DNA of 64,000 nucleotides from Ornithodoros turicata (taxonomy: Eukaryota; Arthropoda; Arachnida; Ixodida; Argasidae): contig NW_026999405.1 in assembly GCF_037126465.1 (NCBI RefSeq), forward strand, positions 186,001 through 250,000, read 5' to 3'. This document shows, one piece after another, positions 22,328 to 33,039 of this stretch. Below the pieces are notes generated by a model. The model did not search any database. It was not told the DNA's origin and saw only the letters and a list, made by a program, of their open reading frames with translations. Both the position numbers and the translations under genes were made by a program. How positions within the stretch are numbered: position 1 is the stretch's first letter; each line of letters begins with the position of its first letter.

Positions 22328-23779
22328 TCAGTTCTTAACATTATGACGTGTTCTGTCTAATGCCCTTTGATACAAAGGGCACCTAAAGGTGCCAAACGAA
22401 TGCTCAACCCCAAGTGCAGCACCACGCAATGCATTCTCCCTCTGACAAGCCGCGCACATGTCGGAGCCTCGCGCACGGGTACACTGACGTGCCAGGTGCC
22501 CCACGTCACCACACCTAAAGCATCTGACATGCTGCTCGGTACATGCCCGAGAGACATGCTGATACGATAAGCACCTATAGCACGCCCTGATGTTGAAAAC
22601 TTCTTGCACCAGGCACGAGGCCCAACCCGTGTGCAACCGTCCTTTGGCTATCATCCTAGCTGCCTTCTCGGGGGAGACCTCCACGAGATAGTTTTTATAT
22701 GCACCCTGCTTAACGTGACTGAGAATTTTGAACTCGTCTTCCGTTAGATCCAAATCGTTTTTTATGTTAATGACTTCCCTTAAAATACCATCTTCAATCC
22801 TGCTCTCAACCCCCCAGAGCTTTATTCTAGTGCTCCTCACCCATGGGAACGAACTCTTTACCATGGTTTCTAGTTCCTTGTCGGTACCCATGGCTTCTGC
22901 CATAGCCTTGAGGCCTTCCAATGACTGTGCCTTTACTAACAACCCTCCGCTCTTTATGTCACGGAGCTCTACTTCCGGGATGCCAAGAGACACTGGGTCT
23001 AGCTTATCCTGAATCTTGGTTTTTATATCTTCGTTCTTAGCACCCTCCCTCGGATGTACGAACATGACGTGTTCCTTTTTATGTGTCGGGACGCTCGTAC
23101 GGGTTACACCCTCCGTCGCCGTCTGTGCATATGAGGGTCTCTGATTTTCTATTTTATCCGATAACATTTTTACTTCGGTTCTACGATCTTCCACCTCCTC
23201 AGAAACTATCTGTAGCTTCACTCTTGTCTCACAGACTGATCGTTCCAGGTCTGAATTCCTGTTCTGTAACTCGTCAATACGTTCCTTAGCGTCCTCAAAC
23301 ATTAAGACGTGAATTCTTTTATTTTCCTCACTAGTTGCACAAGCTTCAATTAGTTTCTCATTTCTTTCAGTCAGGTCTTTGGCAACCTGGTCCGCTTCCC
23401 TCTTGAAGTCCAGAGTGACGTTGGCTCGTGTTACGGCCTCCACAAGTTTCAGTTCCGTATCCCGGATAATACGCTCGTACTCGAGGAAAATATTACCTAA
23501 GCCAACTCTAACGGGCTTCGTGAGGTTAGCCTCCAGTTTAAGGAATTCGGCCTTCAATTCTGTCAACTTCATGTTTAAAACTCTGCTACCTCCCTTTAAA
23601 CTTTCTGAGCTTAACTGTTGTGTCTGAGACACTACTGCCTGCCTCTCTGACGCTCCTGCCTGAGACATTCTCTTTTTGCCTTTACCTATGCCCTCCTCCG
23701 CCTTAACGGGCGATCTGGCTAACTTGTTAACAGGTGTAAAGGGATACACCTCGGTAGACTCATCTGCGGAACTCATCAC
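22328..23779 (-). CDS. LINE ORF1: gag-like RNA-binding protein
   Basis: 483 residues. The N-terminal 70 residues are polar. About residues 70-215 are strongly helical and charged with heptad character (likely coiled coil, for example ERIDELQNRNSDLERSV). A mixed alpha/beta domain follows (EHVMFVHPREG, GGLLVKAQSLEGLKAM), resembling the RRM-like part of R1-type ORF1. Three CCHC-type zinc knuckles lie at about 400-470: CYRCLSYQHVSRAC, CFRCGDVGHLARQC, and CAACQRENA with a later His and Cys. Such proteins coat the element RNA and form a particle with ORF2 protein. The frame is intact; the stop is 59 bp before ORF2. Confidence 0.93.
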   Translation of the reverse strand: MMSSADESTEVYPFTPVNKLARSPVKAEEGIGKGKKRMSQAGASERQAVVSQTQQLSSESLKGGSRVLNMKLTELKAEFLKLEANLTKPVRVGLGNIFLEYERIIRDTELKLVEAVTRANVTLDFKREADQVAKDLTERNEKLIEACATSEENKRIHVLMFEDAKERIDELQNRNSDLERSVCETRVKLQIVSEEVEDRRTEVKMLSDKIENQRPSYAQTATEGVTRTSVPTHKKEHVMFVHPREGAKNEDIKTKIQDKLDPVSLGIPEVELRDIKSGGLLVKAQSLEGLKAMAEAMGTDKELETMVKSSFPWVRSTRIKLWGVESRIEDGILREVINIKNDLDLTEDEFKILSHVKQGAYKNYLVEVSPEKAARMIAKGRLHTGWASCLVQEVFNIRACYRCLSYQHVSRACTEQHVRCFRCGDVGHLARQCTRARGSDMCAACQRENALRGAALGVEHSFGTFRCPLYQRALDRTRHNVKN

Positions 23780-24650
23780 ACTTACTAGCCAGGAAAGACA
23801 AACGCAGTTCTCATAACTATATGCACTTTAAATTCGGGTACAAAATTGAAAACGTTACCGGGCCCCTATACAAAAAGATGTAAGAAGGGACGTACTACTA
23901 GTGCTACCGCTACGGAACACGTGTAAATCAAAATACTCAAAAACGGTTGATGAATAAGTAAACAGGTGCTCTGACAAGAACTCTTTTTTAGTGGTTCGAA
24001 ACTATGCGGTTACCACTGAACCATGCTTGCTTTTACGTGTGAAATGCACGTCTAGTGGAGAAGGTGCTATTGATTTACGAAAACACGAAAATATGAATCA
24101 CGCAAACTTGTTTACGAAACACGACAGTGGCGAAAAAGCACAATTCTTTAGAACTGCCTAAAACACAATTAGCTAACACGTGGAAAACGTGTAACGCTCA
24201 CAACACGGGCAAAACTTCTCGAAAAACTGACAACCCAGACACTAAAAGAAAAAGGAACGGTTCAACACTTTGGAAAAGACCCCCCGACCCCCCAAAAATA
24301 ACGTAACGTTGTCTTTATATCCGCTTTAAAGCTATACAAAACAAAAAAATTCGTGGCAGGCGGGAACCCGCCCCAGCCGCTAAGTTAGTCCTAAGACGGA
24401 ATCTACGACACCCCTTTGTGTGTGCCTGTAAACCTACATAAAACCCCCCAAAAATAAAAGAAAATGTAACTTACTGTGCTTAGCCGAATACCAGATGATA
24501 AATTTTGGACCGCAGCCTTAGGAAACACCAGGCACACACACAACCAAACACACGACGAAGCAGGCAAGCCGCTCGGCGTGGAAGGGGCGTAGAATCCGGG
24601 AGCAGCTGGAGGAGCGTCCGCTCACCACGAAACCAGTCAGCGCGACCGGA

Positions 24651-24678
24651 CAGGCTAAGCGGACAGGCTAAGCGGACA
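24651..24678. repeat. tandemly doubled target duplication at the LINE 5' junction
   Basis: CAGGCTAAGCGGA occurs twice in tandem here, against once at 18039. One copy is the target-site duplication; the second is an extra 13-bp copy made or captured at the 5' junction. Confidence 0.88.
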
Positions 24679-25995
24679 GCGAGAAGAACGCAAGCAACGA
24701 AGATTATTAACGAAGCTACCGCTGCGCTTCAGGACCAGAGTGCCACAGCAGAGAATATCACCGCCCTACTGGAGAAGCTCACGACATGCGGCAAGCAGCT
24801 TTACGTTTTGGATCGGGAAGTGGAGGACAGCATCGCTCCTGAAGCGTTCAGAAGTGAATACGACTCTGTTCTGCAGTATGAAGAAAGGATAACAGAGTGC
24901 ATCGCAAGGCTACGACTCACCTTCGAACGACTGCCACCGACTACATCGACGCCTACACCAGCAGTCTCTCCGACGCCACAGATCCCTGACCGTAGTACCG
25001 GAGTCAGGCTGCAACGCCTTCAACTGAGGAAGTTCCGCGGAGATTTTACAGAATGGCAGCCGTTCTGGGATGAGTTCAAGGCCAACGTGCACGACAACAG
25101 GAATTTAACCAAGTCGGATAAATTCCATTACCTTCGATCGTTGTTGCTCGGAACAGCGGAGGCAGCCATATCAGGACTGCAGACGACCGAAGCGGCGTAC
25201 GACGACGCTATCGCTTTGCTCACTCAACGGTTCGGAGACCGCGGAAGGCTTGAGGAACAGTACCTAGGGAAGCTTAGAACGCTTCCACATGTTAAGTCTT
25301 CAACGGACACGTGCGGTTTGCGAAAACTCCACGACTACGTGCAGACGAACATATGCGGTTTACGCTCTTTAGGCATACCAACAGTGACTTACTCTTCGAT
25401 GATGACGCAAATCCTACTGGCCGCAATACCGTCCGACATAGTGCTCGAGTACCATCGTTTGAACCTCCGGAGCATGCAGAGAGACGCCGCAACACCAGCA
25501 GAACACGAAGTCGCCACGTTACAAGATGAAGGCGCTGCCTCCACAGCTTCCGCAGAACTGAACAAGGTGTTGGCTTTCCTGAAGGCGGAAGTTGAAAGCA
25601 GAGAAAGGAGTGGACTTTGCGACCGTCAGGATCAGAAACCGTCCGGCCAACGGAAGACGGGAGCAAAAGGTCATGCCAGTGCACCCTCGGCTTTCGCGTT
25701 GCACAACCAAACTGTCCCGACGAACTGCCTCTTTTGCAAGGCGAAGTCTCACGCCACTGAGAACTGCAACGCAGACATGTCGCAGGAAGACAAAAAGAAG
25801 ACGTGGCCAAGTACAGGCGCAGTTTTCGGTGCACGAAGGCGTTCCACAATTCAAAGGAATGCCGTTACAAGGGAAGGTGCTCAAAATGCAGAGGAAGACA
25901 CGTTGCCACAATGTGCGACCCCAACTGGACGGCCGCGCACGCTAAGGAAACTCAAGACAAAAACGCCATCGAAACGACAGAAACTTCAGTCCTGA
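24664..25995 (+). pseudogene. BEL/Pao gag, main part
   Basis: The frame continues from the short start at 18009. ARRTQATKIINEATAALQ leads to a helical N-terminus, then the DUF1759-type capsid region (LRKFRGDFTEWQPFWDEF, KFHYLRSLL, AAISGL, YDDAIALLTQRFG) at about 25020-25480. A first zinc knuckle, CLFCKAKSHATENC, lies near 25735. Beyond about 25797 the true frame moves by one base, so the residues to the stop at 25995 are out of frame. The homologous gag at 51785-53278 runs through the same point (ADKK, then RCFRC) in one frame, which supports a one-base loss rather than programmed frameshifting. It would form the particle. Confidence 0.88.
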
Positions 25996-27137
25996 TGTCT
26001 TCCGCGACCAGTATGAGCACTGTGCTCCTCCAAACGTTTCGTGCCTGGACTGTGTCGGGTACGAGGTGCCAGTATATCAGAGGGATAGTTGACAGTGGAA
26101 GTTCACGAACGTTCATCCGGGAAGATCTAGCAAGGGAGCTCGGTTTGAAGGAGGTAGCCCAAGTTTGGATCGGAATTAACACGTTCGCCTCAGACTCGGA
26201 GTGTCGGCCCGCAAAACGAAGCGTTGTGGAAGTGACTGTGCGAAGCCAGTACACCCACGAAGACGTCAAGCTAGCAGCCATCGTCATACCAGTGATATGC
26301 AGAGATATCCAGGAATCGCCGGTGGACAACGAACACGTACTTGTACTTCAGGACTGTGGTGAACTAATCGCCGATGTTGTGGCTTTTCCTGGTATGCGGC
26401 AACTAAATGGCATCAGTCTGCTTATTGGATCCGATCAAGTTTGGAAGCTGATCTCCGGCGAAATTCGGCGCTACGGGAAGCAGGAAGAGCTCGTTGCCAT
26501 CGAAACGATATTGGGATGGACGTTCCAAGGCCCAAGCCAAGTGAAAGCTCTGGTCGCGCAACAAGCAGACAGCCTGATATGCGTGCTGAGAACAAACGTG
26601 AACTGCGTGTTCCTGCAAGATGAAGAAATAAGGCAGATGTGGGAAATCGAAAATGCAGGCATCAACGAAGGCGCCCCACCGACGGCATTCACGAGTAACG
26701 TGCTAGCAGAGTTCCAGCGCACTGTAAAGATGGCAAACGACAGTTATGAGGTGCGCCTCCCATGGAAGAACGTCGACGCCCCACTGCACGATAACCGTGC
26801 TGTCGCAGAAAGGAGACTGAATCGATTGGTGAAACGGCTCGCCGTGAACGACGCCTTGGTAAGAGAATACGACAAGAACATTCGCGCGTATTTGTTGAAC
26901 GACCACGCGGAACCAGTACCTATCTCAGAGGCAAAGACACCTGAACGCATCTACTACATGCCTCATCGTGAGGTCATCCGTCCCGAGTGTACGACTACGA
27001 AAATGCGGGTGGTGTTCGATGCTTCATCGCATTCTGGCAACTGTACATCGCTCAACGATCACTTGGAAAAAGGGCCGAAGGTTCAACCCGACTTGTTAGG
27101 TACGCTACTCCGTTTCAGAACGCATCCGATTGGAATC
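25803..27137 (+). pseudogene. BEL/Pao pol part 1: zinc knuckles, protease, RT start
   Basis: The frame reads the remaining zinc fingers (FRCTKAFHNSKEC, CSKCRGRHVATMC), then a DUF1758-type aspartic protease with IVDSGSSRTFIRE (D-S-G near residue 96) and LIGSDQVWKLISG. The RT N-terminal region follows: YYMPHREVIRP and KMRVVFDASSHSG. It stops where the SINE enters after HPIGI. Protease would cleave the polyprotein. The codons resume at 27444 after the SINE. Confidence 0.92.
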
Positions 27138-27443
27138 TTTTTTTTTTTTTAATTGGGTATTAGCGCCGCGAAGCAACTGTGGCTATGAGCGACGTACAGA
27201 TGTGAACAGACGGAGAGAGGATAGCAGGAAGGAGTGGGGGACAGTGGGGTTAGTATGCGTCCTGGGCCGACTTCAGGGGGAACTGTGCCGACATTCGTCT
27301 GGAAAGTCTTCGGAAAACCCAGGGAAAACCTCAGACAGCACAGCCGGCGGTAGGATTCGAACCCACCACCTCCCAGTCTTCAGCACGACCTTGGTTACCA
27401 GCAACGAGCGGACGCCTTAGCCCACTCGGCCATGCCGCTGGTC
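27138..27443 (-). mobile_element. tRNA-derived SINE inserted in RT
   Basis: The minus strand starts GACCAGCGGCATGGCCGAGT, a class II (Ser/Leu-like) tRNA head with A box TGGCCGAGTGGG and B box GGTTCGAATCC (27353-27363), then a body with CCCCACTGTCCCCCACTCCT, and ends in poly(A) (13 T on the plus strand at 27138-27150). A 12-bp duplication CCGATTGGAATC flanks it (27126-27137 and 27444-27455). The body is shared with the SINE at 40865. It would be transcribed by RNA polymerase III from the internal boxes. Confidence 0.95.
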
Positions 27444-29772
27444 CCGATTGGAATCACTGCAGACATCGAAAAAGCGTTTTTGCAAATCAGCGTGGACGAA
27501 CGCGACAGAGATGCGTTACGTTTTTTGTGGTTTGATCAGGTGCCACTTCGACAAACCATTACATACAGCGCCAAAATGGTGGAATGGCGCATGCGGCGGG
27601 TGCCTTTTGGGACATCGGCCAGTCCGTTCCTGCCAGCAGGGACTCTGGAGCATCATTTTCGTAAAGTCACCGGCGGCTTAAAGGACACTGCAGACGTCTT
27701 GGCGTCTTCATTCTACGTGGACGACTTGCTGACTGGAGCACAAAACTTGGAGTCAGCAGTGAAGCTTTACAACGACGCCAATGAGGTCATGGAAACGGCC
27801 CACATGCGTCTGCGGAAATGGACGTCCAACTGTTCAGCGCTTGAAGGCGTTTTCAGACATGAGAAGGAGAGCAGTACGAAGAACAATCCAGTTACAAAAG
27901 TGCTTGGAGTTGTTTGGGACAAAAGGAACGACACACTTGCGTGCAGCTTGGACTCAATTGTTAAATCGGTGCATGTTGCAGGCACCAAGCGAAACGTACT
28001 CCAAGCATCGGCTAGGATTTACGACCCTCTTGGCTTTCTACACCCTTTCACGGTTCGAGCAAGAATGATTTTTCAGGCCTTGTGGGTTGAGGAGGTTGGC
28101 TGGGATGCGGAGATGCCGAGAGACAAGCAGGACCAGTGGAGTCAATGGTGCAGGGAACTACCGGAACTGGCTGAGGTCATCGTGGATCGCTGTATGTTCC
28201 CCAGTGGTTGCAGAAACCCTCAACTCCATATCTTCTGCGACGCCAGCCCGAAGGGTTACGGTGCTGTAGCGTACCTCCGAGGGCAGAACGAAGACGGATC
28301 GACGACTGCTACATTTGTTCTCGTGAAGTCACGAGTAGCACCGCTTAAGCAGCTGACTCTGCCACGTCTAGAGCTGATGGCGGCGTTAATCGGCTCAAGA
28401 ATGATGCACAACTTGAAAAGAATTTTCAGCGGCATTGAATTTGAGTCCTTTATGTGGTCCGACTCGATGATTGCCCTCTGGTGGATCCGAAGACCGCCTA
28501 CCGAATGGAAACAGTTCGTAAGCAACCGTGTCGACGAAATTCAACAAAAGACTGATCGACGGAGATGGAAGCATTGTCCTGGAACAGAGAACCCCGCAGA
28601 TTATCTAACCAGAGGTGTAACGGCAGAAATACTAATTCGCACCAACGTCTGGTGGCACGGACCCGATTGGTTACTCCTCGAGCCATCAAGCTGGCCAGAC
28701 GACGACCTCGAGTGGGACACCAGAGCAGATGACAAAAGGAACCGGAAAGCAAACGTCTTACACACTTCGGTTTCGTCAGGTCCACCGCCAATTGATACAG
28801 CCAAGTACAGCACTTATCAACGACTGATAAGGGTTACTGCGTGGATCCTTCGTTTTCTGAACAACATGCGGAAGCCGGAAAACCGACAATCCGGTTGTTT
28901 GGTTGATGAAGAAATGAAAAGAGCGGAGAAATTCTGGGTGCAGCAGGCCCAAGCGGAACACTATGCGGAAGAAATTGCTCAGCTTCAGACGGATCGGACG
29001 GTAGCACCGGAATCCAAACTCGCCGCGCTGCGACCCTACCTCGATGACAGCGGGATTATTCGTTTGCAGACACGGCTACAGTACGGTTCAGAAGCAGAGG
29101 ACGTGAAATGCCCCGTCATTCTTCCACGCGAACATCACTTCACGAAGTTGGTCGTCGATCAAGGTCACAGGAGGGCCCTGCATGGTGGACTACAGGATAC
29201 ATTAAACGACATACGAGAGCGCTGGTGGATTCCACAGGGCAGACAAATAACAAAGAAAATTATATTTCGATGTGCCACCTGCTCACGTCATCGCCTGCAG
29301 GCGGCTTCAGCTCCGACCGCCCCATTGCCACCTGAGAGGATTGTTCGAAACCAACCGTTCGAGGTAGTGGGAGTGGATTTCGCGGGCTCAGTAATGGTGC
29401 GCTCCGGAAGTGGAACATCGAAGTCATACATTGCTCTTTTTACGTGCGCTACCACGCGGGCAGTGCATCTGGAACTTGTCTCAGATCTCACTGCGAGGTC
29501 ATTTCTTTTGGCGTTCCGTCGTTTTATCGCCCGTCGAGGACTTCCCACTACCGTGTACTCGGACAACGCACTCACCTTCAAAAAAACGTCCCGTGAGATT
29601 CAAAAGCTCCAAAGCAACGTCCGGAAGAATGAAGTGCAGGACTATTTCGCCAATCATAGAATAAAGTGGAGGTTCATAGCCGAGAAGGCAGCGTGGTGGG
29701 GTGGATGGTGGGAGAGATTGGTCCGCACCATGAAGCAATCTCTCCGAAAAGTCCTTGGGCGACAGTCCTTAA
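27444..29772 (+). pseudogene. BEL/Pao pol part 2: RT, RNase H, integrase core
   Basis: The frame is open from the SINE to the MITE. RT: TADIEKAFLQISV, LRFLWF, RVPFGTSASPF, catalytic SFYVDDLL, LGVVWD. RNase H: LHIFCDASPKGYGAVAY, RLELMAALIG, MWSDSMIALWWI, NPADYLTRG. Integrase: zinc finger from about residue 581 to 617 of the local frame (H-x-n-H, then CATCSRH), then VVGVDFAGSV, VYSDNALTF and WWGGWWERLV with the D,D,E residues. It would copy element RNA into DNA and insert it. No internal stop occurs apart from the inserts. Confidence 0.95.
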
Positions 29773-30306
29773 AGGGACTATGAAACGATTTTTTTCTTCG
29801 TTTCGTTCGAAAGAAGACATTTTTCTGAGTCTAGAACCGAAATTTTACTTTCGTCGCGCGAGCGGATTTCTCGGGAGCGAATTTAAACGGAGCGGCGAAG
29901 GGAGGACAGCTAGCGCCGCGCCGTGGCGAGCTGCCGAGCGGGGACACAACGGGCAACTTGACGCGACCACGGCCGGCTCAGCAACACGTCATCGTGACGT
30001 GTTGCCGAGCCGATGAATCTCGCCAGGAGCATGCGCCGTAGGATCCCGCGTATGCGTTCATCGGGAGTTGCCATTGTGCAACAGCGGTGACGTAACGGGG
30101 AACCGAAGTGCGGTCCGTACAGTTACACCATCGGCAGGGAAATATGCGCGGGAGAGGAGGAACGCGGAAGAGACATTTCCAGCGCGCGCTCCTCGCAGAG
30201 TGGAGCGATTTCGTCCGGAAAAATTTGTGGCATATTAGTTTCTCTGCGGGAAGTACAGTTTCCATCGAAAAAAAAGTATGGGGGTTCGGGAAATTTCATA
30301 GTCCCT
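29773..30306. mobile_element. TTAA-flanked MITE in the integrase gene, 534 bp
   Basis: Ends AGGGACTATGAAA and TTTCATAGTCCCT, with TTAA at 29769-29772 and 30307-30310. Removing the insert and one TTAA rejoins integrase codons in frame (GRQSL to TFEE), so the empty site is a single TTAA. The left 200 bp and right 240 bp match the ends of the 3.2 kb element at 34976-38158; the junction CGGGAGT/TGCCATTG marks the internal deletion. A small perfect-looking hairpin lies at about 29973-30012. Confidence 0.93.
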
Positions 30307-30810
30307 TTAACGTTCGAGGAAATGATGACCGTTTTACAAATCGCCGAGGCTTCGATAAATTCAAGACCTCTCACATATTTACATGCATCGCCGGATGAAC
30401 CAGCTGCGTTGACGCCTGCTCATTTGTTGATTGGCCGACGATTGGTCGCACTTCCAAACGGTCAAGATCAAGCACCGCCGCGGTCGACAGTGACAGATCT
30501 TTCCCGCCGATGGCGATATCGGCAGAGAGTATCAGACCATTTCTGGAAACGATGGCGCACGGATTATCTTCTTCACCTGAGGTCCGCCCACATCTCCAAG
30601 CCGGTGGGGTACCACACATTGAAGCAGGGAGACCTGGCTCTTCTTCACGAGGAAAGGACACCACGTAACCTGTGGAAGACTGTGCGAATAGTGACCCTCC
30701 ACAAAGGGCGAGACGACAAGGTGCGAGCTTGTACCATCAAGTTGCCAACTGGGAACATCACAAGGCGGCCAGTGCAGCTACTGTATCCCCTGGAGACTTT
30801 GGAGGAATGA
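30307..30810 (+). pseudogene. BEL/Pao pol part 3: integrase C-terminus
   Basis: TFEEMMTVLQIAEASINSRP starts the part after the catalytic core. LTPAHLLIGRR, FWKRWRTDYLLHLRS and LLHEERTPRNLWKTVRI form the DUF5641-like tail of BEL integrases. The pol stop is at 30810, 24 bp before the 3' LTR, with the purine tract between. The frame is intact. Confidence 0.93.
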
Positions 30811-30834
30811 CTGCAGTCATTCGGCGGGGGAGGA

Positions 30835-31062
30835 TGTTGAAAATGTATATGAATACGACGAGGTGGTAATCGACATGGTGATGCGCGTGGGACAACTTGG
30901 GTTTTCTTTTTCACTTGTGCCTAGCTTTGCTCATGTACGGACGTACGTATGAGTTTAGTAAAAGCTTTCTGGGAGTTCATCGCTGTTAGCTTTTCTCCTC
31001 CTGTTGGGCTGGCCTAGGTCTGGCAGTTGCTCCATTGCCGGTTCAAAGTTTACCGTACAACA
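30835..31062 (+). repeat. 3' LTR of the BEL/Pao element
   Basis: 228 bp matching 17721-17949 with about four substitutions and one single-base indel by eye. ATGG follows at 31063. Confidence 0.95.
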
Positions 31063-33039
31063 ATGGTTTGCTGAAGCGACACGTTAAAGGCGCCCTAGCA
31101 TCTAGTATGCAGGTTCCCCGGTGTCCCCTGTATTGAATCTTCAATATATAGGGGTTCAATATAAAGATGTTCTACTGTGTCCGATACGACTTCATGCCAA
31201 AATGCAGTTTGCCTTGGTGGCTTACAACAGCTGTTACTAGGCTACACGGCAATAAATGATGTGTAACACTTTGTCGGTTAAGATCATCTTCCTTGCAGAG
31301 ATACCAAGAGAAATGGAAGTAGGACCTGCCAAGGTTTTCAGTTACTGTGGCTCCTATTATGAACGGTGACCCACTAGATGAGAAAACGCATGCCAGGGTC
31401 TCATTACGGGTCAACCACGAAATAATCAACTCTGAGTATGTACCTGCTTTTCTTACAAGTTGCAATAACACTCGGGCAATCTTCCTTTTTTAGCGAAAAC
31501 CTAATAGCAGATAAGAATTCAGCAGACCAACGCTGGCAGTATGCAGCATTAACAAGCGCTCTGGCACAAGAATATCCATACTTGCTGCGGGATAAAGCAA
31601 AGGCCGGAACGAAATTGGCTCAAGCACAACCAAGGAATGTGTGGGCAAGGTGGTTCTGATAGCTATCTTAGAATGATAGAAATAATTCAGCCAGAACTAC
31701 ATGTTGTGAGAACAATGACAAATTTCATTTTACCATATTGGTTATAGTGAAGGTTATATAATTTTTTGCACTTTTATATTTTTTATGATACAAATAAATC
31801 ACTGGATAGTGCATTCTGTAGAGCGTTATCATTTTCAGAGTACATTCATGCATCGGCTAAGCGCCGCACGAAAAATGAGCAAGAGGGTTGCAACTGCTTC
31901 TGCAGCAGCCTTGTTGAATGCGGCTGTGAGGCCGCAACTCTGGGAACCACTCGATCCTCTTGAGGTTGTGAGGGAACTCGAGGTGAGGACAATGTGCTGT
32001 GTAGATTTGACTTATAGGATGCAGCCGCCCTGCATCTTGTCGAAGGAGGTGCAACTATTCAGCTTTGGATATTCTTGATATTCGACTCATAATCGAGAAT
32101 TTGATCATCAGAATTATCCAATGAATTGTGCATAATTGTCGATATTCCCACAAAAAAGCACAGAGCCCTAGGTTTCATCTGGAATTTTGCGGAAGCGCCT
32201 TGTTCGGTGCACCTCTCATGCAAAATGGATAAACTTTCTCTGCATTTCGTTCTTCCATGTCTAATTGCTCTATCACAGATGTCTGCAAGTCCCTTCGAGT
32301 TCGGATTTTCTTTTGTAGTGACTGTAGCGCAATGTCTATACAGAGAAACTATAATTAGAATTAAACCTGTAGTTTGGAACTGACTAGCGTGCTTCACAAA
32401 GAGTGGTTAACAGAAACAAGAGGATATATTTGTGGTAGTGGAGAAGTATATGCTACTTTTGATGTAGCACCTGTTTGTAACTCCTCTGCTGCAAAGTCAT
32501 GGTAAGGGCAGGGTCCCAATATTAATTAGGAGATATTGGGCCGTCCTTGTGTGTGGCAGACTGTGAGCTTTCAGATGCAGTCTTTTACTGGAAGCACACC
32601 TTTTGGGAGTATCAGCTTTACATACACACACACATAAACGTTCTATTTCCATTAGTATTTGGGAGGAGTCGAAGCGGAAAACCGAAGGGCTTGAAGGCTG
32701 CGTCGACTCCTCTACAGTAGCAGCAAATCAAGCCAGTACATTCATATGCAATGGCCTATGCATCATTAACATATATACACTACATATGTAAGCGTTAATC
32801 TATTAACGAGTAGACATGCACACTATAACAATAGCGAAGAACACACTGTCACTAGAAGGGTGATGTGCTCTAGGGAAGACAGAACACGTAAATCAATAAG
32901 TATAAAGTAATAACAGACTGTGCACGATTTACCTATAGGGTTTCTAACAAAAAAATTAACTCGTTTCCTTTAAATGTTCCTTTTAAAGCACGAAAGGATA
33001 TTGTGTGTATGTCAGCACAATTTCGGTGCGAAGTGTTCA
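31063..33039. other. no assigned gene; two weak exon-like stretches
   Basis: A possible exon at about 31493-31660 (after TTTTTTAG) reads DQRWQYAALTSALAQEYPYL and ends NVWARWF; I cannot name a family. A second run at 31857-31990 (KMSKRVATASAAALLNAAVR) is also unassigned. The rest, including 32400-33030, is AT-rich and shows nothing recognisable. Confidence 0.35.

Larger units (their letters stand above)
18054..24650 (-). mobile_element. full-length R1-like LINE, 6.6 kb
   Basis: The element lies between direct repeats CAGGCTAAGCGGACA at 18039-18053 and 24651-24665. It contains about 870 bp of 5' UTR (24650-23780), ORF1, a 59-bp gap, ORF2, and about 665 bp of 3' UTR (18719-18054) with a pyrimidine-rich end and no poly(A) at the junction. 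Both ORFs are open, so it may be recently active. ORF2 has an APE endonuclease, an RT of the GCPQGSPLSP type and an RNase H, which places it in the R1/LOA group; a finer clade needs a tree. Confidence 0.93.
17721..31062 (+). mobile_element. BEL/Pao LTR retrotransposon, full length, carrying three nested insertions
   Basis: Two LTRs (17721-17949 and 30835-31062), both TGTTGAAAATG...GTACAACA, are flanked by ATGG (17717-17720 and 31063-31066), the short duplication expected of BEL/Pao. A tRNA primer-binding site follows the 5' LTR and a purine tract (GGCGGGGGAGGA) precedes the 3' LTR. Between them lie gag and pol with protease, RT, RNase H and integrase in the BEL order. The LTRs differ at roughly five positions, so the insertion is young. 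It is inactivated by an R1-like LINE in gag, a SINE in RT, a MITE in integrase and a one-base frameshift near 25800. Without inserts it would be about 5.9 kb. Confidence 0.96.

Noticed and set aside
24505..24663. ATG at 24505 as the gag start
   Set aside because: These codons are LINE 5' sequence. The real frame joins 18009-18053 to 24677 across the target duplication.
27351..27443. a tRNA gene on the minus strand
   Set aside because: A and B boxes are present, but it is fused to a SINE body and poly(A) with a 12-bp duplication, and the cloverleaf is imperfect.
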